Origin: Streptomyces qaidamensis
GTDB taxonomy: Bacteria; Actinomycetota; Actinomycetes; Streptomycetales; Streptomycetaceae
NCBI RefSeq assembly: GCF_001611795.1
Contig: NZ_CP015098.1
Span: 62,001 to 126,000 of the forward strand
Length of the DNA: 64,000 nucleotides
Reading direction: 5' to 3'
Below the pieces are notes generated by a model that saw only the letters and a program-made list of their open reading frames with translations, was not told the DNA's origin and did no database searches. The translations under genes and the position numbers were made by a program. The number at the start of each line of letters is the position of its first letter. Positions within the stretch are counted from its first letter, which is position 1. This document shows positions 18,976 to 27,600 of the stretch, piece by piece.

Positions 18976-21651
18976 ATGTCAGCGATTCAGCTCAAGGAAC
19001 ATCAGGTAGACCAACGATCGGCGTTTCGCAGGTGGGTGGGATTCCCTGCAAGGTCATCCGTGCCCTTGCAGGGTGCCCGGGGCACGATCGTGTCAGCGAC
19101 CGGATCGGGAAAGACGATCACGGCCGCTGCGTGCGCGCTGGAGTCGTTCGCGGACGGCCGGATCCTCGTGACCGTGCCCACCCTGGACCTGCTCGCGCAG
19201 ACCGCCCAGGCGTGGCGGCTGGTTGGCCACCGGGCCCCGATGGTCGCGGTGTGCTCGCTGGAGAACGACCCGGTGCTGAAGGAGCTGGCCGTGCGGACCA
19301 CCACCAACCCGATCCAGCTCACCCTGTGGGCCGGCTCCGGGCCCGTGGTCGTGTTCGCCACGTACGCCTCCCTGGTGGACCGCGAGGACATCGACGCACC
19401 CGAGGGCCAGCGGAAGGTTCGCGGACCGCTGGAGGCCGCTCTCGCGGGCGGAGAGCGGCTGTACGGCCAGCAGATGGCAGGCTTCGACCTCGCGATCGTG
19501 GATGAGGCCCACGGAACCGCCGGTGATCTTGGTCGGCCGTGGGCCGCGATCCACGACAACACCCGCATCCCCGCCGACTTCCGGCTCTACCTCACCGCCA
19601 CCCCGCGCATCCTCGCCGCGGCCCGGCCCCAGAAGGGCGCGGACGGCCAGGAGGCGGAGATCGCGACCATGGCCGATGACCCGGAAGGCACCTACGGCGC
19701 GTGGCTCGCCGAGCTCGGACTCTCCGAGGCGATCGAGCGGGAGATCCTCGCCGGGTTCGAGATCGACGTCCTGGAGATCCGCGACCCCTCCTCCGTCGTC
19801 GGGGAGTCCGAAGAGGCGCGGCGCGGCCGGCGCCTGGCGCTCCTGCAGACCGCGCTCCTGGAGCACGCCGCCGCGTACAACCTCCACACGGTCATGACGT
19901 TCCACCAGAAGGTGGAGGAGGCCGCCGCGTTCGCGGCCAAGCTCCCGGAGACGGCAGCCGAGCTCTACGTCAACGACGCCACCGACGACGACCTGGCCGC
20001 CGCCGACAAGCTGCCGAAGTCCTCCATCGACGCGGAGTTCTACGAACTCGAGGCCGGCCGCCACGTACCCCCGGACCGCGTGTGGTCGGCGTGGCTGTGC
20101 GGCGACCACCTCGTGACCGAGCGGCGCGAGGTCATCAGGCAGTTCGCCAACGGCATAGACGCAGCCGGCCGCCGGGTCCACCGCGCCTTCCTCGCCAGCG
20201 TTCGCGTCCTCGGGGAAGGCGTCGACATCACCGGCGAACGGGGAGTCGAGGCCGTCTGCTTCGCCGACACCCGCGGCTCGCAGGTGGAGATCGTGCAGAA
20301 CATCGGCCGCGCGCTGCGGCTCAACAAGGACGGCTCCACCAAGGTCGCGCGGATCATCGTGCCGGTGTTCCTGGAACCGGGCGAGGACCCGACGGACATG
20401 GTCGCCAGTGCCTCGTTCCGCCCCCTTGTAGCGGTCCTCCAAGGCCTGCGCTCGCATGACGAACGTCTGGTCGAGCAGCTCGCTTCCCGTGCGCTCACGA
20501 GCGGGAAGCGCAAGGTCCACGTCCGGCGTGACGAGGACGGGCGGATCGTCGGGGCCGGCGGCGCGGGTGACGGCGAGGACCAGGAGGACGACGGCACCGA
20601 CGCCGCGGTCGAGGCGGCGCTGCTGCACTTCTCCAGCCCGCGCGACGCGTCGACCATCGCGGCGTTCCTGCGCACCCGGGTCTACCGGCCCGAGTCCCTG
20701 GTGTGGCTGGAGGGCTACCAGGCCCTGCTGCGGTGGCGGGTGGAGAACGAGATCACCGGCGTCTACGCCGTCCCGTATGACGTTGAGGTCGAGGTCGGGG
20801 TCACCAAGGGCTTCCCCCTCGGGCGGTGGGTGCACCAGCAGCGGAAGGCGCTGCGGGCGGGTGAGCTGGAGGAGCGGCGCAAGGTCCTCCTGGACGCGCC
20901 GGAGGCCGGGATGGTCTGGGAGCCGGGTGAGGAGGCGTGGGAGGCCAAGCTGGCCGCGCTGCGCTCGTACCGGCGGGCGACCGGGCACCTCGCGCCGCGT
21001 CAGGACGCGGTGTGGGGCGAGGGCGAGGCGATGGTGCCCATCGGGCAGCACATCGCCAACCTCCGACGCAAGGGCGCGAAGAACGGCCTGGGCAAGGACC
21101 CGGAGCGGGCCGCCGTGCGCGCGCAGCAGCTGGCCGCGGTCGATGAGGACTGGAACTGCCCCTGGCCGCTGGACTGGCAGCGCCACTACCGCGTCCTCGC
21201 CGACCTCGTCGACGCCGACGGCCAGCTGCCCGACATCGCACCCGGCGTGCTCTTCGACGGCGACGACATCGGCAAGTGGCTCCAGCAGCAGAAGCAGCCG
21301 GGCACCTGGGCGCGGCTCCTACCCGAGCAGCAGGAACGGCTGACCCGGCTGGGCATCAAGCCCGCTGAGGCGCCGTCTCCCGCACCGGCCGCCAAGGGTG
21401 CGGCGAAGGGGCAGGGCAAGGCACAGCAGGCGTTCCAGCGAGGCCTGACGGCCCTCACCCAGTGGGTCGAACGGGAAGGCGCCCACCGGCCGGTGCCAAG
21501 GGGCCACAGCGAAGAGATCGCGGCCGACGGCGAGACGGACCCGGTGACCGTGAAACTGGGCGTATGGGTCTCGAACACCAAGACCCGGCGGGACAAGCTC
21601 GCCCAGGAGCAACTCGACGCACTGCGGAAGCTGGGTGTGGGCTGGGCATGA
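18976..21651 (+). CDS. DEAH-box superfamily 2 helicase with helicase-associated repeats
   Basis: An 891-residue helicase. Motif I SATGSGKT is at residues 40-47, motif II VDEAHG at 175-180, then LTATPR. The C-terminal RecA half includes VLGEGVDITG and EIVQNIGRALR. Downstream are repeats of the helicase-associated (HA) type, such as GRWVHQQRKALRAGEL, GQHIANLRRKGAKNGL and the terminal GVWVSNTKTRRDKLAQEQ. Helicases with HA repeats are typical of Streptomyces arms and linear plasmids, where the ttrA-type genes near telomeres act in replicon transfer; direct equivalence is not shown here. The start at ATG 18976 has GGCAAGGAA upstream. Fragments of other HA proteins lie at 32.8 and 45.4 kb. Confidence 0.88.
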   Translation: MSAIQLKEHQVDQRSAFRRWVGFPARSSVPLQGARGTIVSATGSGKTITAAACALESFADGRILVTVPTLDLLAQTAQAWRLVGHRAPMVAVCSLENDPVLKELAVRTTTNPIQLTLWAGSGPVVVFATYASLVDREDIDAPEGQRKVRGPLEAALAGGERLYGQQMAGFDLAIVDEAHGTAGDLGRPWAAIHDNTRIPADFRLYLTATPRILAAARPQKGADGQEAEIATMADDPEGTYGAWLAELGLSEAIEREILAGFEIDVLEIRDPSSVVGESEEARRGRRLALLQTALLEHAAAYNLHTVMTFHQKVEEAAAFAAKLPETAAELYVNDATDDDLAAADKLPKSSIDAEFYELEAGRHVPPDRVWSAWLCGDHLVTERREVIRQFANGIDAAGRRVHRAFLASVRVLGEGVDITGERGVEAVCFADTRGSQVEIVQNIGRALRLNKDGSTKVARIIVPVFLEPGEDPTDMVASASFRPLVAVLQGLRSHDERLVEQLASRALTSGKRKVHVRRDEDGRIVGAGGAGDGEDQEDDGTDAAVEAALLHFSSPRDASTIAAFLRTRVYRPESLVWLEGYQALLRWRVENEITGVYAVPYDVEVEVGVTKGFPLGRWVHQQRKALRAGELEERRKVLLDAPEAGMVWEPGEEAWEAKLAALRSYRRATGHLAPRQDAVWGEGEAMVPIGQHIANLRRKGAKNGLGKDPERAAVRAQQLAAVDEDWNCPWPLDWQRHYRVLADLVDADGQLPDIAPGVLFDGDDIGKWLQQQKQPGTWARLLPEQQERLTRLGIKPAEAPSPAPAAKGAAKGQGKAQQAFQRGLTALTQWVEREGAHRPVPRGHSEEIAADGETDPVTVKLGVWVSNTKTRRDKLAQEQLDALRKLGVGWA

Positions 21652-21652
21652 T

Positions 21653-21683
21653 CTGGCCCGTGCGTGAGGAGCGCACGGGCCAG
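21653..21683 (+). terminator. Strong hairpin terminator after the helicase gene
   Basis: A perfect 12-bp stem (ctggcccgtgcg at 21653-21664 pairing with cgcacgggccag at 21672-21683) with a 7-base loop lies just past the helicase stop and before a convergent gene end. It would serve as an intrinsic-type terminator in either direction, although no long U tract follows, as is common in Streptomyces. Confidence 0.75.
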
Positions 21684-21721
21684 CACATTCTTCCCTCAAG
21701 GCCTGCCCGCGCTGCCGACTA

Positions 21722-21913
21722 TCAGTCGGTGACTGAGGGCGGCAGCAGAACGTCGTAGCGCTGGAAGAGCTCCCGGAAGAAGCCTGCGACTATGCGCGGG
21801 CCGTTGTTCCGGTCCAGTTCATGGCCGCCAAAGCGGTAGACGTCGTAGCCGGAAAGGCTTAGCTGCCGGTCCTCCGACACCATCTGGGCGTAGAGCTGTG
21901 GGCTCGCTTTGCC
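21722..21913 (-). pseudogene. Endonuclease-like gene, C-terminal fragment cut by an IS256-family element
   Basis: The minus strand reads SVDGKASPQLYAQMVSEDRQ, then LSLSGYDVYRFGGHEL, and ends FFRELFQRYDVLLPPSVTD. This aligns with the C-terminus of the nuclease-like protein at 63088-63588 (LEVDGSQHY, YAELVAGDRELELRGYEVFRFGHDEL). The ExDG and later conserved residues point to a restriction-endonuclease-like fold. The 5' part of the gene is absent; similarity stops exactly where the IS256-type transposase sequence begins, so the insertion probably removed or displaced it. Confidence 0.65.
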
Positions 21914-23226
21914 GTCGACTGAGAGGCTGTCGAGTCCACGAAGGCTGCGTCGGCGAAGGCCGTGGACGACCAGTTGATCGACGAGCTGGTGGGCCGCGCC
22001 CAGGCCGAGGGCCTGCAACTGACCGGCGAGGGCGGGCTGCTGCAACAGCTGACCAAGCGGCTGCTGGAGTCCGCCCTGGAGGGCGAGATCACCGACCATC
22101 TCAGCTATGCCAAGCACGATCCGGCTGGCAAGAACGGCGCCAACTCCCGCAACGGCAAACGCTCCAAGACCGTCCTGACCGAGGTCGGCCCAGTAGAGAT
22201 AACCGTGCCCCGCGACCGCGACGGCTCCTTCGAACCGAAGATCGTGAAGAAGCGGCAGAAGCGCCTGACCGGCGTCGACGAGATGGTCATCTCGCTGGCC
22301 GCGAAGGGCCTGACCACCGGCGAGGTGCAGGCCCACCTGGCCGAGGTCTACGGCGCCGACGTCTCCCGTCAGACCATCTCCACCATCACCGACAAGGTCC
22401 TCGAGGGCATGGCCGAATGGCAGAGCCGACCCCTCGACGCCGTCTATCCGGTCGTCTTCATCGACGCCATCCACGTGAAGATCCGTGACGGCGCGGTGGC
22501 CAACCGGCCCGTCTATGTCGCCCTGGCCGTCACCACCGAGGGCCGACGGGAGATCCTGGGGCTGTGGGCCGGCGACGGCGGCGAGGGAGCCAAGCACTGG
22601 CTGCACATCCTCACCGAGATCAAGAACCGCGGGGTGAGCGACGTGCTCATGCTGGTCTGCGACGGGCTCAAGGGCCTGCCCGAGGCGGTGGAGACCGTCT
22701 GGCCCCGGACGATCGTGCAGACCTGCGTGGTGCATCTGCTGCGGAACTCCTTCCGCTATGCCGCCCGCCAGGACTGGGACAAGATCGCCAAGCTTCTCAA
22801 GCCGGTCTACACCGCCCCCTCCGAGGAGGCCGCCCTGGAGCGGTTCGCCGAGTTCGCCGATGCCTGGGGCCGGAAGTATCCGGCGATCGTGAAGCTGTGG
22901 GAGAACGCCTGGGAGGAGTTCACCCCGTTCCTGCGGTTCGACACCGAAATCCGACGCATCGTCTGCACGACGAACGCGATCGAGTCCGTCAACGCCCGCA
23001 TCCGCCGGTCGGTCAAGGCCCGCGGACACTTCCCCAACGAGCAGGCCGCCCTGAAATGCGTCTATATGGCGATCATTTCCCTCGATCCCACAGGCAAGGG
23101 GCAGGCCCGCTGGACCATGCGCTGGAAGACCGCCCTGAACGCTTTCGATATCACCTTCGACGGCCGCCTGTCGGCGGCCCGTCAGTAACCTCAACTACCG
23201 CAGTTACACCATTCGTTTGACAGACC
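21914..23226 (+). mobile_element. IS256-family insertion sequence, left end degenerate
   Basis: The element encodes a full-length Mutator-type transposase. The right end, tttgacagaccc at about 23215-23226, looks like a normal terminus (gggtctgtcaaa inward), but no matching repeat is visible at the left side. The left border is inferred from the end of the interrupted nuclease gene at about 21913. The element may therefore be fixed in place. Confidence 0.7.
21962..23188 (+). CDS. IS256-family (Mutator-type) transposase
   Basis: A 408-residue transposase with the family layout: LLQQLTKRLLESALEGEITDH near the N-terminus, VFIDAIHVKIRDG (first catalytic Asp), LLMLVCDGLKGLPEA-like DVLMLVCDGLKG (second Asp), QTCVVHLLRNSF, and CTTNAIESVNARIRRSVK (catalytic Glu). 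The called start is GTG at 21962. Related proteins start about 14 codons earlier; here the upstream codons (EAVESTKAASAKA) are present but the usual ATG is lost to the left-end junction. All catalytic residues are intact, so it may still be active in trans. Confidence 0.88.
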   Translation: MDDQLIDELVGRAQAEGLQLTGEGGLLQQLTKRLLESALEGEITDHLSYAKHDPAGKNGANSRNGKRSKTVLTEVGPVEITVPRDRDGSFEPKIVKKRQKRLTGVDEMVISLAAKGLTTGEVQAHLAEVYGADVSRQTISTITDKVLEGMAEWQSRPLDAVYPVVFIDAIHVKIRDGAVANRPVYVALAVTTEGRREILGLWAGDGGEGAKHWLHILTEIKNRGVSDVLMLVCDGLKGLPEAVETVWPRTIVQTCVVHLLRNSFRYAARQDWDKIAKLLKPVYTAPSEEAALERFAEFADAWGRKYPAIVKLWENAWEEFTPFLRFDTEIRRIVCTTNAIESVNARIRRSVKARGHFPNEQAALKCVYMAIISLDPTGKGQARWTMRWKTALNAFDITFDGRLSAARQ

Positions 23227-23338
23227 CCACGCCAGCGCTTGGGCCTGGTGCACGTACGGCGGCGGGCAGGCCCTCTCTGTCTTGGGCGCCGGTGAGGGCG
23301 TCGGCCGGCGGGCGACGGTAGTGGTGCAGCAGAGCGGG

Positions 23339-23487
23339 CTACCGGGCGGCGTCGATATCGACGGCGATGGCCCGGCCGTCGGTGCTGATGCCGATCAGTG
23401 CGGCGGAGGCGGGCAGGCCTGAAGCTGCTCGCGCAGGCCGGGATCGGTGAGACGCAGCAGCTTCGGGAGCGCGGTCGTGTTCGTCAT
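23339..23487 (-). pseudogene. FtsK/TraB-like transfer gene, N-terminal remnant
   Basis: ATG at 23487 gives MTNTTALPKLLRLTDPGLREQ. After a one-base shift the sequence continues GLPASAALIGISTDGRAIAVDID and stops at 23339. The pattern resembles the beginning of pSAM2-like FtsK/SpoIIIE-type transfer proteins. Only about 50 codons remain and they are frameshifted. The start overlaps the stop of the upstream relic by ATGA, which preserves the original operon structure. Confidence 0.45.
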
Positions 23488-24110
23488 CGTGGTGTTCCTC
23501 GTCTGTGCTGTGCCTGGTGAACCGGGTGTTCACCAGTGCTGGGGGATCGTGTCGGCCGGACGGACCGGACAGGTCCCCGTTCGCGGCCGCCAGGCGGGCC
23601 GGCGAAGCAGTCGAGGTTGGTGGTCACGGACACGGCGCGGAGTCGGTTGCGGGCCCACTTCTTGAGGTCGCCTATGCGATAGAGGAGTTCGGCGACGCGC
23701 TTGCCGACCGGCCTGAGAAAGGTCCGGCCATGGGCGCGGGCGTAGCGCAGCGCAGCGATGGTGATGTCCGGCAGGAGGCGCTCGTGGGCCTCGCAGAGTC
23801 CACCGCCTGGTCGTCGACATCTGCGGCTGAGTTCGCCAGCGGCGTCGCCGCTGGGTTGCCGTCGCCCGGGTCGGCGACCGGAGCGGGGACCGGGTCGGGC
23901 GCGGCCGTGGTCGGCGTGATGCTCCAGGCGTCGGCGAGCGAGTCCGCGGGCGCGGCGGCGGCCTGCGTCTCGGGCGCGGCTGGCTTCTGCATCCGCGTAG
24001 GGCCGGCCGGTGTGGGGAGGGTTGGGGGGTTCGGGCCCTCGGCGGCCTTCTTGCCGGTGGTGGCCCACTCGCAGCCGCACGGCTCTCTCTCAGACGCTGA
24101 CGGCGTCCCT
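23484..24110 (-). pseudogene. Decayed plasmid/ICE transfer-region gene
   Basis: The 3' part in one frame reads LLPDITIAALRYARAHGRTF, then LRPVGKRVAELLYRIGDLKKW, a composition like the small hypothetical protein that precedes FtsK-like genes in Streptomyces integrative elements. The 5' part in another frame reads GCEWATTGKKAAEG followed by a proline/alanine-rich linker. At least one frameshift joins them. The gene is coupled by ATGA to the FtsK-like remnant. I cannot name a function. Confidence 0.4.
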
Positions 24111-24306
24111 TGCCGCCCGGGTCGCGCCACACCTGGCGGGCGAGGCGGGAATGCCGACATCGAGAGAATGCACGGCATCACGCCCTTCGTCCCAACTCCC
24201 CCCGGAATAGTGGTTCTCGGCCACGGGCACGCCCGGCCGTGGGTACCCTGGCCTCACTTGTTCGGTGCGTGACCGGACTGATACTGCTGGTGAAGGTGGG
24301 GGTCCA

Positions 24307-24645
24307 GTGACAAGCCTTGCACGTGTTCCGATCGAGGGTGGCGGCACGATCCTCTTCGAAGCGGCACCACTGACCCCGTACGAAGGGCCGGTGAAGGCCG
24401 GACGGGTTGGGGACGCCGTACGCGATCTGCCGAACACCCTGCAGCAGGTGCTGGACCCGGTGCGCAATGCGGCCGCAGCGGTGCTGGAACAGCTGCGGCA
24501 GGCCGGTCCGGACGAGGTCGAGGTGGAGTTCGGGGTGGACCTCTCGGCGCAGGCGGGCGCCGTTATCACTAAGGGCGAATCAGCGGTCCACTTCAAGGTG
24601 AGGGTGCTGTGGCAGCGCCCGGGATTCGTCGGGAACACCGTCTGA
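24307..24645 (+). CDS. Trypco1 (trypsin co-occurring domain 1, CU044_2847-type) protein
   Basis: A 112-residue protein that starts at GTG 24307 with GGTGGGGG upstream. It contains VPIEGGGTILFEAAP, LPNTLQQVLDPVRNAAAAVLEQL, and the family core VEVEFGVDLSAQAGAVITKG followed by VHFKVRVLW. These features define the Trypco1 family, predicted partners of trypsin-like proteases in bacterial conflict systems. It ends 16 bases before the trypsin-STAND-WD40 gene, so the two form an operon. It probably binds or restrains the protease module; the biochemical role is inferred from gene co-occurrence in the family. Confidence 0.82.
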   Translation: MTSLARVPIEGGGTILFEAAPLTPYEGPVKAGRVGDAVRDLPNTLQQVLDPVRNAAAAVLEQLRQAGPDEVEVEFGVDLSAQAGAVITKGESAVHFKVRVLWQRPGFVGNTV

Positions 24646-24661
24646 GGCCCGGACCAAGAAC

Positions 24662-27600
24662 ATGGTCACCGTAAACGAGCCGCATTCAGGCGACGAGGGC
24701 CCCTTCGGACCGGAACGCCATGAGCTGGAAAGCCCTCAGCCAGCGGAACAGAGCGGTGCCGAAGCCACTGGGCCGGAAAGTACCGATCCGCCAGAGGGCG
24801 ACAGAACGGTGGACTCCAGCAGCACGGACCGCTTAGCCGCCTCTGTTGCCCGGATCGAGACCCAGGACGGCCGCACCGCTGGCACTGGATTCATCGTCGC
24901 ACCGGGCATCCTCCTCACTTGCGCTCATGTGGTGGCCCTGGCGGGGGAAGGGCCCGGCGGCAGGGTCCGGCTGGTCTTCCCGCACCTTACGGGCGCACCG
25001 TGCACGACGGCCCAGGTCCTGCACGAGGGATGGAGGGCCCCCGACGCCGAGGACATCGCGGTGCTGCATCTGGAGGAGGACGTTCCAGCTAGCGGTCGGC
25101 CGGTGAGGCTGGGGTCTGCGGCCGGATCCCGCGGCCACCGGGTCCGTGCCTTCGGGTTCCCTGCCCAGGCCCCGCGCGGCGGGCACTTCGCCTATGGGCT
25201 GGTCGGGGATCTACTGCCCGCCGAGGCGGGGCCCGAAGCCGTGCTGCAGCTGACCGACGCCAACGACCTGACGACCGGCTTCAGCGGCGGACCGCTCCTG
25301 GACGACGTCACCGGCCTGGTGATCGGCATGGTCACCTCGATTACCCATCCGGACGAGCAGAGTCGCGGCCTGAACATCGCCTACGCAACGCCAACGCACG
25401 TCCTGCGCACCGTCCGGCCGGAGCTCGCGGTACGTGACCGTTGTCCTTACCGCGCCCTCGAACCATTCACGGAGCAGCACGTCGCCTGGTTCCACGGACG
25501 GCAGACCGCCGTGGCGGAAACCCTGGCCCAGCTCCGCCGGCACCAGCAGGTGCTGTTGTTGCTGGGGCCCTCCGGGTCCGGCAAGTCGTCACTGGTCCGG
25601 GCAGCACTGCTGCCCGCTCTCGCAGACGGCGGGCTGCCCGGCAGCGACCGGTGGGTGCCGCTGCTGGCCCGGCCCGGTGAACACCTAGCGGCCGAGCTGG
25701 AGCAGGCCGGGCTCGCCGGGGCCACAGCCGACGGCATGCTGCCCGCCGTACGGCGCTGGTCGGCGGCCCGGCCCGGCGGCCGACGGCCGATCGTCATCAT
25801 CGACCAGTTTGAGGAGCTCCTCACCGACTCCGGGGAGCAGGCGGACACGCACCTCGCTGCCGCCGAGGAACAACTGGCGGAGCTGATCCGCGCGCGGGCG
25901 GCGGCAACCGTGATCCTCGTCATGCGCGACGACTTCTACCCGTTGCTGGCCGCCCGGGCCCCGGACCTACTGAGAGAGGCCACACCCGGGCTGTTCAACG
26001 TGCCCGCCGCACTGGGCATGCCGGACCTGCACGCCATCGTCGCCGAACCGGCCCGGGCGGTCGGGCTGCACGTGGAGGACGGCCTCGCGGAGCGCGTCGT
26101 CGCCGACGTCCTGGCAGCCGATCCTGCAACGGCCACCACCCGCCATGCGCCCATCACCCTCCTGCCCCTGCTTCAGCTGACGCTCAGCCAGCTCTGGGAA
26201 CGCCGCCACGACGGTCGGCTGACGCACCGCGCGTACGACAGAATCGGTGGAGTCACCGGATCCCTCACCACCTGGTGCGACACGGCGCTGAACCGCCTGC
26301 CCGACGCGGACCGCCCCACCGCCCGGCGCCTCCTCACCGCACTCGTACGTCCGGCCGACGCCACCAACGCCGTCCCCGCAACACGTCGGCAGGTGGCCCT
26401 CACTGATTTGCGTGAGCTGGCCGGGGTCGCTGCCGGGCCCGGCCCCGCCAGCGAGGGGGACTTCGACCGGGTGCTCGCCGCCCTGACCCACCGGCGCATC
26501 GTGACGACCAGGACCATGCCGCTGGCCGACGGCACTCCGGGTCCGGCGACCGTCGAGCTCATGCACGAAGCCCTCATCCGCGAGTGGGGCGACCTGCGGC
26601 GCTGGGTCGCCGCCGATCATCGGTTCCAAAACTGGCTGGACCGTGCCGTCAAGCAGTACGGGCGGTACACGGCAAGTTCCGATACCGGCGACTTACTCGA
26701 CGGAAGTGACCTGGCCGAAGGCATCGATTGGGTGAAGGAGCGCGGTCTGCCGAGCACCGTCTCCTCCTTTCTCGCCCGCAGCCGCCGGCATCAGCAGGCC
26801 GAACTGCGCCGCACACGCCGGGTGAACGTCGCCCTGTCCTGCCTTCTGGTACTTGCTCTCATAGCCGCCGGTGTCGCCTTTTGGCAACGGAAGGCAGCCA
26901 TCACGGCTCAGCGGGTTGCCCAGTCACGGGAGATAGCGGCACAGTACGCCGCGATCAAGAACAGCGACCCCGACGTCGCGGCACTGCTCGCGGTCCAGGC
27001 GTACCGCATCAGCCCGACCGAGGAAGCGGTCTCCGTACTCCATGCTGCTGCCGCCAGCCCGCTTCGGAGCGTCCTAACGGGCCACAGTGCGCCGGTGTTT
27101 ACAGCCACTTTCAGCCCCGACGGGACCACCGTCGCCACTGGCGGTCTGGACGGCAGAATCCGACTGTGGAGCGCCTCAGACGGCACACCACACAGGACGC
27201 TCGTCAGTCGGGCCAAGGCCGTCGTCTCAGTGGCTTTCAGCCCGGACGGGAGGACACTTGCCTCGGCCGACAGTGATGGAGTGGTACGTCTGTGGGATAG
27301 ACGCACGGGTGACTTGCGTGCGTCCCTGATGGGCCACACCGGGGGCGTGCTTTCGGTGGCTTATAGTCCCGACGGGCGCATGCTGGCAACTGGGGGTGCG
27401 GATGGTACCGCGCGTCTGTGGAACCCGGTAACTGGACGGGTCCGAGCCGTCATAGCAGCTCACACAGGCTCCGTACGCTCGCTAGTCTTCTCCCCGGACG
27501 GCGCTTCTTTCTTCACGGCCAGCGAGGACAAGGCGGTGAAGATATGGGAGGTAGCTACGGCCGCGGCACGCATGACGCTCCGCGGCGATCACAAGTTCTA

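Noticed and set aside
19093..21186. A 697-codon minus-strand frame opposite the DEAH helicase
   Set aside because: It is the mirror of a strongly conserved coding sequence with high third-position GC, and has no recognisable domain or start site.
21941..23194. Long minus-strand frame opposite the IS256 transposase that would extend the nuclease-like fragment to 490 residues
   Set aside because: Upstream of the nuclease-like C-terminus it is an antisense shadow of the conserved transposase, with low-complexity glycine/leucine composition. Only the last ~64 codons are real.
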